Source: Sipunculus nudus (taxonomy: Eukaryota > Annelida > Sipuncula > Golfingiida > Sipunculidae). Taken from it: a stretch of DNA of 64,000 nucleotides. The notes under the pieces were generated by a model that did no database searches, was not told where the DNA came from, and saw nothing but the letters and a program-made list of their open reading frames with translations. A program made the position numbers and the translations under genes. Shown in pieces: positions 25,249 to 37,689 of this stretch. Numbering within the stretch: the first letter of the stretch is position 1; each line of letters begins with the position of its first letter. The stretch is taken from the NCBI GenBank assembly GCA_026874595.1, contig CM049321.1, positions 47,607,797-47,671,796 on the forward strand, read 5' to 3'.

Positions 25249-25464
25249 AAGGGTTTGCAGGTTTTACCTAGGTTTTACCCAGGCTTTATTCAGACTCGTA
25301 TTTTTCCTAGTTTTAGATATATGGTTTTTGTAAAAAAAGACAACTATTGTATTAATTTAAATTTTTTAAATCTACACAGTCCAATGTAGTATGAATTCAG
25401 TGCATACATTAAGAATGAGAATAGCTCTAATCACCGTTCCCATGAAAGTCATACAAACTGAATT

Positions 25465-25502
<38 letters not shown>

Positions 25503-26092
25503 TATATATATTTATATATATATATATATTCTTAAAAGTGGCACACATTTAATAGTCTACTTGACACATTTAATAGGCAATCTGGAACATATTTAATAGT
25601 CAATCGCATGCGGTCCTCAAGGCGGCCTGTTACAGAAGACCAGTATCTGGGCTCACACGGTTGCACAGTTTGGTGTGAATGAGTCCATAAGAACTGAATA
25701 CATGGTCAGTGGAGCCAGAAGTAGCAACAGCTGTATGAAGTTGTTTCATTAACTGCACACAACATCCCTGTTGATTAGTGATGTGCTCTGCACAGCCATG
25801 GAAGCATGAATTCAAGTGTTGACTGGGGTGGTCAGAGCCCCGTGGCTTACATCCAACATTCATAAAATGTTTGTATATAACCACTACTTACTAATCAGGA
25901 AGAAACTAAGGTGTGATCCTTGTGTATTATATAAGCAGATAAACATGTGGAAAACTTGGGTAATTAATTGGGTAAAATCCTGGTTAAAGCATGCGTAAAA
26001 CCCTGGGTTAACCCAGGTAAAATACTTTTTACCCAGATTTTACCCCCTGGATTGGGTAAACTAGGTTATACCCTTGGTAAATTCGAACCCTG
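25249..26092. mobile_element. hAT-type MITE, 844 bases, with 8-bp target duplication
   Basis: The left end AAGGGTTTGCAGGTTTTACC is mirrored by the right end, which reads CAGGGTTCGAATTTACC on the opposite strand. Flanking octamers GAATTATC (25241-25248) and GAAATATC (26093-26100) agree at 7 of 8. A TA microsatellite lies inside (about 25467-25530). A partial relative ends near 26921. No transposase frame. Confidence 0.75.
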
Positions 26093-26100
26093 GAAATATC

Positions 26101-27160
26101 ACAACTTATTACATAAGATTGAAAGCAATTGCATTTGAGTGATGATTGACCAAAACAAAGAAATATGACCCAAACATATACAAAATACAGATGTTCAGGT
26201 AATGTTATTGTATACCTGGATTAATAGATAACTACAAAAATATATATAACAAGATGAGTATCAAAGTTAGAAACCAGGGAAAATTCATATTTTATATACA
26301 GGTATATTTTATTTAGAACTTCATAATTATAGATCTATAATTATAACAATAATACGTCTTGTTTGTGGAAAAATATTATTTATTTTAGAAAAACCAAAGC
26401 AGTTTAATTTATTATAAACTTCAGAAACTTTCAAAGCTTGGTACAATAATATATTAATGTTTCTTGTCAGGAAAAAAACCTCCTGTTGCCCTGAGTATCA
26501 ATTAAATCCATCTTTTCATATCATTTCATGTGAAAGTTTTTGTTCCTTCTTGTTGGAAATATGGTCTTGTAATATCTATCATTTTGTGCAAATATAGCCA
26601 CACTGGTTGCAAAGAGAAACTAAATTTTAAGTATAAATTTCTTAAATCAACCTTACACAGTGTTCCTGGGTCTTACCTATATTTCCCTATTGATTAGAGT
26701 GCTCTGCATATCCAAACATGAGTTTAAAGTGTGAGTGATAAATGACTTCTTTAAGACAGGGGTGATGTTGTCAAAACTACTTCGCTTGCTAACAATATCC
26801 ACAACGTGTGTATAACTTCTGCTGACACATCAGGAACAAACTTAGCTTGAGTCCAGCTTTGTTAAGAGCAAATAAACATGAGAAAAGCTTGGGTTATAAA
26901 CTGGGTAAATGTGAACCCTGTCCTAATTTTCTCACCATACCTCAGGCTGTTTCTTTTTAACATATTTTTCTGTAGACTCTGTGTATTGGATTGTTTTAAT
27001 TGTGAGGCTCTCAATGCTAAATGATGAAATTTTTAATAATACCTTCAAAACACTTTTTGTTTGTTATCATATAATGATACTTTCTTGGATTGGATTTCCA
27101 AGTTTGTGTCTGATATGTCATAGTGTGGCACATGGTTGATGACACTTGAGGCGTTTGTTG
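26101..27160. other. AT-rich stretch with a degenerate hAT MITE relative
   Basis: About 26650-26921 shares phrases with the MITE at 25249 (TGCTCTGCA, AAATAAACATG, TGGGTTATAAACTGGGTAAA, then GAACCCTG). The remainder shows no gene. Confidence 0.4.
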
Positions 27161-29360
27161 TTATAAACCTTCAAGGGGTTGAGACATCAAGGGTGGCCTT
27201 GAATCACACATGGACCAGTTCATTTGAATGACCTGTTAGCCACTATGTCCATTGACCTATAAAATAGTATAAATAAAGTATGTTGTTATGTCATGGTTGG
27301 TTAAGGGTATGTGATGTTTAGATAATTTTCAGACCTCAGATTTATGGTAGTACTCTAAAAGGATAATTATTATACAAAAAAACACAAGATTTACATCCTG
27401 CATGAATCAGAATGAAATGACAAGAATTAGTTATGGTAATATTGATAACAATAACAACAGTTTCCAATAATAATAGTAATAATTGTAATAATAATAGTAA
27501 TAACAATAAAAACATTAGCAACTAGAAATATGCATACTCAGGAATGCAGGCCTCCGATATATCTGCGGTCCTTAATGTGGGATGCTTCCTTAATGTGTTT
27601 GCATTCTCATATTTGGCCCATACTCCCAGGTTCTTTTGTGCAGAAGTTCCCCCATTGTGTATTTGTGAATGAACATTTGTGAATATTCCTGGATGTCTTT
27701 CCTTGACCCAGATCATGAGTCAGATCCACACCAAAATCTAACTGATTCTTCCTTGACCCATTCCCACTTCCAAATTCCATGAGATTCTGTTCCTGGTTGC
27801 ATGAGTTACATTGTGAACAAACACACACACACACAAAAACACAGGTATTAATGGGAATGAAAGCATACATCATCAGCAATGGTAATATAATATTAAAGGT
27901 AGGTAGGTAAAGTCTGCTTGGCTTTTACACCCGAGCCTAATGGCTCATCAGGCCGGAGCTTATCCAGGTTTCTGTAGCGTGAAGTGACTTAGGAGTTAAG
28001 ACTCCTCCTGGATGGGACGCTAGTCCATCGCGGGCTACCTTCCCAGTATCTGCTGGTACCCATTTCTACTGCTGGGTGGACAGAGGCACACTTGCTGTTG
28101 CGACCTTGCCTAAGGGTCTTGGCACGGTAGGGAAATATAATATTAATACATGTAGTAATGTTACTATGATTTGAAGAAGATTTTGGAGCGGTCCAAAAAA
28201 AGTGTTACTGTGCTTTGTATTTTGATGATACACGCCCCCTTGCGACCAAAATATCTTAGTGGATAGATTCTTGCCTTGGTGCTGCCCTCAGACTTATTTC
28301 ATGTCACATTCAGGTGCCCTTATTGAACCCTGACATGTTTATTTTGACCATTTTCTTGAAAACACTCATGGGGTAAAGACATGAAGGGTGGCCTTTGGTC
28401 ACACATGGACCAGTTCATTTGAATGACCTGTCTCCAACTAGGTCCATTGACCCATAATAAATATGTTGTTTTGTCATGGTTGGTTAAGGGTACATGAAAT
28501 TTAGTATATTTTCAGATCTACAAAGGCCAGGTATATGGTAGGAATATAAAGGATAATTATTCTATACAAAAAACACAAGGTTTATATCCAGCTTGAAATA
28601 ACTAATGTCAGAATGAAATAACAAGAATTAGTTATAATAATTTTGATAACAATAAAAATAGTATTTAATAATGATAATAACAACAACAACAGTAGCAAAT
28701 TATAAGATGCATGGTCAGGAATGCAGGCCTCCACCAAATCTACAGCCCTTTAATATGGGATTCTCCCTAGAATGTGTTTGCATTCTCCTATCTGGCCTAT
28801 ACTAGCTCCCAGGTTCATTCAAACATTGGGCCCATTTTAAAAAGTTCATTCATGCATAAGAAACTGCAGTTACTGTACATTTGTGAATATTCCTGGATGC
28901 CCTTCCTAGACCCAAAATCCAACTGATTCTTCCTTGGCCAATTCCCGGTATGCTCTGGAAATTTCATTAGATTCTGTTCCTGGTTGCTTATGTTGTGAAA
29001 AAATGCACACACACACAAACGCACGCATGAATGGGACTGAACATATACCCCCCTGGCTCATTTATCAATAATAACAACATTAGCAATAAAAATACAATAT
29101 TAATGCATGTAATAATATTACTATGATTTGAAGATTTGGGAGTAGTCCAAAAAAGTGATACCTAGCTCTATACTTTGATGATCATATCTACTTGCCACCA
29201 AAAGATCTCAGTGGATAGATTATTATGCCTTGGTGCTGTCGTCAGACTTCTTTCATGTCTCATTCAGGTACCCTCATTGAACCCTGACAGGTTTATTTTG
29301 TCTAGTTTCTCGGAAACAATCATGGGGGCAGCCATTTTGTGCACCGGTACACACTAAAAC
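27160..29360. repeat. Tandem duplication, two diverged units of about 0.95 kb
   Basis: The first unit runs from about 27160 to 28350 and the second from about 28365 to 29340. They share TCAAGGGTGGCCTT-like sequence, GACCAGTTCATTTGAATGAC, the RTE-type tail, (CA)n, and the TATGATTTGAAG and CTTGGTGCTG blocks in the same order. The first unit is longer only because a SINE interrupts it at 27897-28133. A third, partial relative is at 38110-38325. Confidence 0.8.
27897..28133 (-). mobile_element. SINE with 13-bp target-site duplication
   Basis: The duplication AATATAATATTAA flanks it at 27884-27896 and 28134-28146. The other tandem unit, which lacks the insert, shows the empty site. Read on the minus strand it ends in an (ACCT)n tail, typical of LINE-mobilised SINEs. 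It contains a GCGATGGACTAGCGTCCCAT core seen in widespread animal SINE families. The pol III head was not confidently found. Confidence 0.8.
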
Positions 29361-29511
29361 CTGGATGTCATAGGTCACATGTAGAAACTATGGGCATACC
29401 ACTTGTAATAATAATATAATTAATTACTTTGTATAAAAATAAAAAAATAAAAATAATAATTATCAGAATAATAAGGGCATAACAGTTGTGCATAAAAAAA
29501 ATTGTAATAAT

Positions 29512-30430
29512 TATTGTGTCCCCAGAGAAAGATGGGAATAATATTTCATAGATCCATATCAGACTTGACATGTTGATAGATACAGGTGAGAAAATGAATT
29601 CTATTTAGAAAAGGTCATTAACTTTACGGGGATGGTAACCTGGACATTGAATAGACCCACTTTTTTTTTTAATCACACATAATCCTTAATATCTCATGAA
29701 TTATTGCATGGATTAGTCACAAAGCAGGTCAACCAGAGATCTTGGGTAACTTTGTCTTGTACAGGAGACTGGTGGTGCCACCTGTTATCTTTTCTTTTCT
29801 TCATGACTTTAAATACCCCCATCTTTGCCAGTAGTGTGAGCATTATAAGTCAAAAACAAACGGATAGATTTTTTTCATATTATGCACATGCATGGATATA
29901 TACATATCAGTTGTAGGATAAAGTCTATTCCAATTTAGGTCATGACCTTTACTATGAGAGAAGCCTTGACCTTGAATATTTCCATATTTGGTGAAAAACA
30001 AAATAATTTTATTTCTCAAGTGGATGGAATGTATTTTTCTGAAACTGAAAGCTGTGAGATGGTAAGTTGTCAAAAACAAGTGACCTTGACCCTCAATGTA
30101 ACTCACCCAAAACAAAGGATTTTTGTGAATCCCTTAACTTTTTAAGTACCTTCTCCTTCAAATTTGACACCATTTGTTTCCACCAAGATCTCAGACATGT
30201 TTTAAAACGGTGATATTTATGTTGGTCTTCATGGTCAAATCTAAGAATACAGTATTATTCTTAACCCCATAAATTTTGAATAACTGCATACTTTTTCTTC
30301 AAATATGATACTCCAATTGTTTCATGGGCAAGTTAAGAAATTTGTGACCTTGACCCTGGTGGCCTTGGCCCTTTCAAGCACCAGTGTATGCTTCAGAAAA
30401 GGGTGACCTATTTTAAAAGGGGATGCCCTT
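29512..30430 (+). mobile_element. Family D Helentron-like element, degenerate left part (D2)
   Basis: It opens with a TTGTGTCCCCAGAGAAAG variant of the D left end. It follows D1 through GGTCATGACCTTTACTATGA and CCTTGACCTTGAATATT. No right end was found. 30431-31085 after it is AT-rich and featureless. Confidence 0.55.
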
Positions 30431-31085
30431 AATTGTTTAGGAATACTTCTACATATCAGATGCCAGAAATATCTAATTATTATTATTTTTATTAATATGA
30501 TTATTATTAGTATTAGTATTATTATTATAACATTTATGAATAAATAAAAGTAGTAAGAATTAAAAACAGTCAACATATAAATGGCAGAAAATAAATTGAA
30601 AGTGAAAGTGGTATAATAAATATATAGACCTTGACATGTATTGTACATGCAGTCTCCCTGAACATTTAGTCTAGTTATATATATAGTGTTGTGTTGTCAC
30701 CTGACATGTATCCAGATCATCAATTAATATTAATTTACTTTCACCTGGATGCTGGTAAGGTACACATAGGGGTCACCAGGTGACCTCGCCTGGTAGGTGA
30801 TATACAGGTAATAACAGTCATCAAGTTGACTCCATATGATGTAAGTACATACAGATTTCTAGAATAAATTACATACATCATGACTATTTTTCTGAATTAT
30901 GCTTGGAATCAGAGTTCATTAAAATCAAAGTGTATATTTGTTAAAAAAAATGCAAAAGCACTTTATATTTTGCAACCCATTATCTGTGGTAAAAAATACA
31001 ATTATGACAAACTAAATACTAACTCAATAAATTATCTTCTTGATATAAAGTCATATAATTTAATAGCTCACATTGATGTTAACTG

Positions 31086-31470
31086 TAAATAACTGAAATA
31101 CTGTATAATACTTAAGTGAAACTTTTATATATATAAATCACATATATTGTACATGTGGCCAGTCTCAAGTCATTACAATATAATGCAAAGTTGTTTTTGA
31201 AAAGTGCACAGGTACAATTAGTGAGTCAAAGTAAACAGTGTATACAGACATACCGGTAGGAGGTCCTGGTGAACAATGTATTATCTTTAAATAACTGAAA
31301 TACTATATAATACTTAAGTGAAACTTTTATAAATATCACATATATTGTACATGTGGCCAGTGTCATGTCATAACAATATAATGCAAAGTTGTTTTTGAAA
31401 AGTGTACAGGTACAATTAGTGAGTCATAGTAAACAGTGTATACAGACATAATGGTAGGAAGTCCTGGTGA
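31086..31470. repeat. Satellite-edge duplication, period 202 bases
   Basis: Two near-identical units begin TAAATAACTG at 31086 and 31288. Each contains about 150 bases of non-satellite sequence followed by one or two satellite monomers. They mark the left border of the array. Confidence 0.85.
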
Positions 31471-34400
31471 AAAGTATATACTGACAGAGTAGGAGGTCAT
31501 GGTGTACAGTGTACACAGACAGAGTAATTATGAGGTCCTGGTGAACAGTGTATACAAACAGAGTAGGAGGTCCCGGTGAACTGTGTATACAGACAGTAGG
31601 AGGTCCTGGTGTACAGTGTATACAGACTGTAGGAGGTCCTGGTGTAGTGTATACAGACAGAGTAGGAGGTCCTGGTGAACAGTTTAAACAGACATAGTAG
31701 GAGGTCCTGGTGAACAGTGTATACAGACAGAGTAGGAGGTCCTGGTGAACAGTGTATACAGACAGAGTAGGAGGTCCTGGTGAACAGTTAAAACAGATAT
31801 AGTAGGAGGTCCTGGTGAACAGTGTAAACAGACAGGCAGGAGGTCCTGGTGAACTGTGTATACAGACAGAGTAGGAGGTCCTGGTGAACAGTGTTTACAG
31901 ACAGTAGGAGGTCCTGGTGTACAGTGTACACAGACAGAGTAGGAGGTCCTGGTGTACAGTGTACACAGACAGAGTAGGAGGTCCTGGTGAACAGTGTAAA
32001 CAGACAGGCAGGAGGTCCTGGTGAACTGTGTATACAGACAGGTAGGAGGTCCTGGTGAACTGTGTATACAGACAGGTAGGAGGTCCTGGTGAACTGTGTA
32101 TACAGACAGAGTAGGAGGTCCTGGTGAACAGTGTTTACAGACAGTAGGAGGTCCTGGTGTACAGTGTATACAAACAGAGTAGGAGGTCCTCACGTACAGT
32201 GTACACAGACAGAGTAGGAGGTCCTGGTGAACTGTGTATACAGACAGTAGGAGGTCCTGGTGTAGTGTATACAGACAGTAGGAGGTCATGGTGTACAGTG
32301 TATACAGACAATAAGAGGTCCTGGTTAACAGTGTATACAGACAGTAGGAGGTCCTGGTGTACAGTGTATACAGACAGAGTAGGAGGTCCTTGTGAAAAGT
32401 GTATACAGACAGAGTAGAAGGTCCTGGTGAACAGTTTATACAGACAGAGAAGGAGGTCCTGGTGAACAGTGTATACAGACAGTAGGAGGTCCTGGTGTAC
32501 AGTGTATACAGACAGTAGGAGGTCCTGGTGTACAGTGTAAACAGACAGAGTAGGAGGTCCTTGTGTACAGTGTACACAGACAGAGTAGGAGGTCCTGGTG
32601 TACAGTGTATACAGAGTAAGAGGTCCTGGTGTACAGTGTATACAGACAGTAGGAGGTCCTGGTGTACAGTGTTTACAGAGTAGGAGGTCCTGGTGTACAG
32701 TGTATACAGACAGTAGGAGGTCCTGGTGTACAGTGTAAACAGACAGAGTAGGAGGTCCTTGTGTACAGTGTACACAGACAGAGTAGGAGGTCATGGTGTG
32801 CAGTGTATACAGAGTAGGAGGTCCTGGTGTACAGTGTAAACAGACAGAGAAGGAGGTCTTTGTGTACAGTATATACAGACAGAGAAGGAGGTTCTGGTGT
32901 ACAGTGTATACAGACATAATAGAAGGTCCTGGTGAACAGTTTATACAGACAGTAGGACATCCTTGTGTAAAGTGTATACAGACAGAGTAGGAGGTCCTGG
33001 TGAACAGTGTAAACAGACAGAGAAGGAGGTCTTTGTGTACAGTATATACAGACAGAGAAGGAGGTTCTGGTGTACAGTGTATACAGACATAATAGAAGGT
33101 CCTGGTGAACAGTTTATACAGACAGTAGGACATCCTTGTGTAAAGTGTATACAGACAGAGTAGGAGGTCCTGGTGAACAGTGTAAACAGACAGAGAAGGA
33201 GGTCTTTGTGTACAGTATATACAGACAGAGAAGGAGGTTCTGGTGTACAGTGTATACAGACATAATAGAAGGTCCTGGTGAACAGTTTATACAGACAGTA
33301 GGACATCCTTGTGTAAAGTGTATACAGACAGAGTAGGAGGTCCTGGTGAACAGTGTAAACAGACAGAGAAGGAGGTCTTTGTGTACAGTATATACAGACA
33401 GAGAAGGAGGTTCTGGTGTACAGTGTATACAGACATAATAGAAGGTCCTGGTGAACAGTTTATACAGACAGTAGGACATCCTTGTGTAAAGTGTATACAG
33501 ACAGAGTAGGAGGTCCTGGTGAACAGTGTAAACAGACAGAGAAGGAGGTCTTTGTGTACAGTATATACAGACAGAGAAGGAGGTTCTGGTGTACAGTGTA
33601 TACAGACATAATAGAAGGTCCTGGTGAACAGTTTATACAGACAGTAGGACATCCTTGTGTAAAGTGTATACAGACAGAGTAGGAGGTCCTGGTGAACAGT
33701 GTAAACAGACAGAGAAGGAGGTCTTTGTGTACAGTATATACAGACAGAGAAGGAGGTTCTGGTGTACAGTGTATACAGACATAATAGAAGGTCCTGGTGA
33801 ACAGTTTATACAGACAGTAGGACATCCTTGTGTAAAGTGTATACAGACAGAGTAGGAGGTCCTGGTGAACAGTGTAAACAGACAGAGAAGGAGGTCTTTG
33901 TGTACAGTATATACAGACAGAGAAGGAGGTTCTGGTGTACAGTGTATACAGACATAATAGAAGGTCCTGGTAAACAGTTTATACAGACAGTAGGACGTCC
34001 TTGTGTAAAGTGTATACAGACAGAGTAGGAGGTCCTGGTGAACAGTGTAAACTGACAGAGAAGGAGGTCTTTGTGTACAGTATATACAGACAGAGAAGGA
34101 GGTTCTGGTGTACAGTGTATACAGACATAATAGAAGGTCCTGGTGAACAGTTTATACAGACAGTAGGACGTCCTTGTGTAAAGTGTATACAGACAGAGTA
34201 GGAGGTCCTGGTGAACAGTGTAAACAGACAGAGAAGGAGGTCTTTGTGTACAGTATATACAGACAGAGAAGGAGGTTCTGGTGTACAGTGTATACAGACA
34301 TAATAGAAGGTCCTGGTGAACAGTTTATACAGACAGTAGGACGTCCTTGTGTAAAGTGTATACAGACAGAGTAGGAGGTCCTGGTGAACAGTGTAAACAG

Positions 34401-34928
34401 ACAGAGAAGGAGGTCTTTGTGTACAGTATATACAGACAGAGAAGGAGGTTCTGGTGTACAGTGTATACAGACATAATAGAAGGTCCTGGTGAACAGTTTA
34501 TACAGACAGTAGGACGTCCTTGTGTAAAGTGTATACAGACAGAGTAGGAGGTCCTGGTGAACAGTGTAAACAGACAGAGAAGGAGGTCTTTGTGTACAGT
34601 ATATACAGACAGAGAAGGAGGTTCTGGTGTACAGTGTATACAGACATAATAGAAGGTCCTGGTGAACAGTTTATACAGACAGTAGGACGTCCTTGTGTAA
34701 AGTGTATACAGACAGAGTAGGAGGTCCTGGTGAACAGTGTAAACAGACAGAGAAGGAGGTCTTTGTGTACAGTATATACAGACAGAGAAGGAGGTTCTGG
34801 TGTACAGTGTATACAGACATAATAGAAGGTCCTGGTGAACAGTTTATACAGACAGAGTAGGAGGTCCTCGTGAACAGTGTATACAGACAGAGTAGGAGGT
34901 CCTGATGCACAGTATATACAGACAGAGT
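31440..34928. repeat. Minisatellite/satellite array, monomer about 31-35 bases
   Basis: Monomers carry a core GAGGTCCTGGTG followed by ACAGTGTATACAGACAG. The left part (to about 32820) is an irregular mix of variants. The right part is a regular higher-order repeat (separate entry). Both strands are open for hundreds of codons because the monomer lacks frequent stops. The translated frames repeat SVYTVHQDLL-like phrases and have no start, splice or composition support as genes. Confidence 0.95.
32821..34860. repeat. 173-bp higher-order repeat, 11 full copies plus a partial
   Basis: Copies start at 32821, 32994, 33167, 33340, 33513, 33686, 33859, 34032, 34205, 34378, 34551 and 34724, exactly 173 bases apart. 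Each has five monomers of 35, 35, 35, 33 and 35 bases. The last copy lacks the fifth monomer. Because 173 is not a multiple of three, the frame shifts between copies, which argues against coding. Confidence 0.95.
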
Positions 34929-34930
34929 TG

Positions 34931-35457
34931 GGAAATGTTAATGTATTTTTATATTGGTAGTATATTTTTTAATATACTGAAGTTTCTGATTTAGGCTGTG
35001 TGGCCAATTAAAAAAAATTACTTCAAAACAGATAAATATGGATCTTACTCCTAGCTAGGACATAGGTTCCTGATAGGGAGAAACATGTTAGATAGAATTA
35101 GTGTTTGTGTAGTAAGTGCCTCAGTATCAAGAATGTACATGGGCATTTATATATTATTATAAGGATAAAGCTGCTATTTATTACACCAGCTGTGGTTAAG
35201 GATGTACATTAATTACAGTATTAATATTACTTGTATATTTGAATAATGTCAGCAATTTTCAAAAGTGATCATTTAAACAGCTCCCTGTAAAATAATAATG
35301 TATTCACCCAGTATATATGTAGATACAAGATGCACATGCACCACATGCTAATAAGCTAATTTGTTGAATCTCATGTCATGTAACGCAATTATGTAAAATT
35401 ACTTCAGATCAGGATTCAGTGTTTATTGCCTGTTTGCACAGGGGTTGGAAACATGTA
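34931..35457. other. AT-rich stretch, nothing recognised
   Basis: Unique-looking AT-rich sequence between the satellite and the TA tract. No gene or repeat end seen. Confidence 0.5.
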
Positions 35458-35472
35458 TGTATATATATATAT

Positions 35473-35538
<66 letters not shown>
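35458..35538. repeat. (TA)n tract, left of foldback element
   Basis: About 80 bases of almost pure TA with one short ATACATACAT interruption. It continues on the far side of the element at 37425-37472. Confidence 0.93.
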
Positions 35539-35541
<3 letters not shown>

Positions 35542-37424
35542 GAGGCCCAGATTAGAATCTGGCCCAATTTAAAACTGGGCCAGCCCAGATCAAAATTTTG
35601 ATTTGGACCGGTCAAGATCAAAATTCTAATCTGGGCCAGACCAGTTTTAAACTGGGCCAGCCCAGATCAAAATTTTGATTTGGGCTGGTCCAGATTAAAA
35701 TCCTGTGGTGAAGACTTAAGGATTTAAATCTGGTCTGGACTGATTTTAAACTGGGCTGGCCCAGATTAGAATTTGGGATCTGGCCTGGTTAAGTTTATTA
35801 TCCTGTGTTGGACTGATTTTAAACTGGGCTGGCCCAGATCAAAATTTTAATCTGGGCTAGTCAAGATTACAATCCTGTGGTGGACTGATTTTAAACTGGG
35901 CCTAACCAGATCAGAATCCTAATCTAATCTTAGGCTAGCTTGATTTTTATCATCTTAAATCAGATAATACAGTAAACATTTATTCCAGATACACCATTTT
36001 GAAGGGCACAAAACGCATAATGAACAAGATCATTTAAAATATTTTAGTGAAGAAAAAGCTAATGAACAAATGTGATGTGCTTCTTTGGTTTCATCTATTC
36101 TTCAAGCATACAAGTTCACATTTAAACTTCACTTATACCAACTGCCATAATTAATCACAGTTTAGAATATGTATCAGTTCTGAGACATCTACTTGACTTA
36201 ATATCAAAATTTTCAACTTAACTGAGATAATTTTCTGTTCTGAATATCAAATTTCATGTGTAATATTAAATATATACATGCATAATTAAATACAATTTAT
36301 AAGTGAACAAAAGTAATTTATCAGTCTTGATGATCATTTGGGTGAGCAGCATGACATTTTGCCCTAACATGGGGCCATGGAGATGTTTGTGATACCATTT
36401 CTGTAATTTTCAATAGCAGAAAATCAACAGCTGAGAAAATAATATGATTGTTGTCATTTGTCAGTCTCAAAAAAAGAGGTAAACATGAATGAAAATTGGA
36501 TTTAGAATTTTAATTCAGAGGGTGACAAACATGGTGGAGTTTTCATGACTTTTGAGTTAATAACTTAAAAAAAGCTAATCTATTAACTGATAACTAATGT
36601 AAATTGAAGATAGTTAAAAGCTGCAATACAAATATTCTCTACCTTCAATAGTTAAAATGCTGAGTTGGCGAATATTGTTCCCACTATTCTATCTAAATAG
36701 ATGTTTCAGGGCCTTCTTTCCTTAATATGTAGTACGTTATAAGTTCTAGGTCCAATGTTACAATAAGTGCAAATTTTTTAATGGGTGACGGGGGGGGGGG
36801 GGGGGGGGGATCACAGACAAAAAACCCCAAATATTGATAAATGATAAATAACATAATAAATAAAATTTTGAATGTTTAAAAAATGTTTAACATGATTATC
36901 TTATAATTATATATTAGACATTTCACATAAGAGGTGAAATCACAAAATAAAAATGACAGGATCCAACAAATGATATTTTCATAGAATATAAAATAAATTC
37001 ATTAAATGTTAATTATTATTGACTTACAGTCTCACAATGTTTTACAAATTCTTTGAATTGATGAAAGGCCAGCTGGTTAAATATAGTGTATTTGAAGCCA
37101 GCCTAGGAGTAGATAAGGATTCTGATCTGGGCTGGTCCAGTTTAAAATCAGTCCACCACAGGATTGTTAACTTGACCGGCCCAGATCAAAATTCTAATCT
37201 GGGCTGGCCCAGTTTCAAATCAATCCAAACCAGATTTAAATCCTGAAGGCTGCACCACAGGATTATAATCTGGACCGGCCCAGATCAAAATTTTAATCTG
37301 GGCTGGCCCAGTTTAAAACTGGTCTGGCCCAGATTAGAATTTTGATCTGGTCCGGTCCCAATCAAAATTTTGATCTGGACTGGCCCAGTTTTAAATTGGG
37401 CCAGATTCTAATCTGGGCCTCGAC
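35539..37424. mobile_element. Foldback element (1886 bases) inserted in a TA microsatellite
   Basis: The left end GTCGAGGCCCAGATTAGAAT is mirrored by the right end ATTCTAATCTGGGCCTCGAC. The arms (about 35539-35950 and 37105-37424) consist of many small variants of CTGGGCTGGCCCAGATCAAA, themselves partly palindromic. The roughly 1.1-kb centre is AT-rich with a 20-base G run. No transposase frame. The structure resembles other foldback or TIR-expanded DNA transposons. Confidence 0.8.
36790..36809. repeat. Poly-G tract, 20 bases
   Basis: An unbroken G run in the centre of the foldback element. Confidence 0.93.

Positions 37425-37472
<48 letters not shown>
37425..37472. repeat. (TA)n tract, right of foldback element
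   Basis: A nearly pure TA run directly abutting the right end of the foldback element. Confidence 0.9.
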
Positions 37473-37476
<4 letters not shown>

Positions 37477-37689
37477 GAGGATTAGACATCTTATACAGCT
37501 ATCAGCATAAGATTTAACAGAAACCTTGATCTTGCACTTATTATCTGGGGAGTATTAATATTTGTTTGCTCTGGTTTTCTCTTACTGGTACTTCCTGTGT
37601 ACTGGTATTAATAGATATTTTTCAGTTTTATAGACAATTAAAACAATAATTTTCCTACAGCTATCAAATTATGTCAGATAGTTCCTCAG

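Noticed and set aside
31684-33133. Open frames of 332-363 residues on the minus strand repeating SVYTVHQDLL phrases
   Set aside because: They lie wholly in satellite DNA. Both strands are open, unit lengths are not multiples of three, and no start context or splice signals are present.
32793-34720. A series of 66-residue plus-strand frames repeated every 173 bases
   Set aside because: These are copies of the higher-order repeat unit, not a gene family.
31440-34928. Possible CRISPR-like array of repeats
   Set aside because: The monomers are head-to-tail without unique spacers, and the context is a eukaryotic genome.
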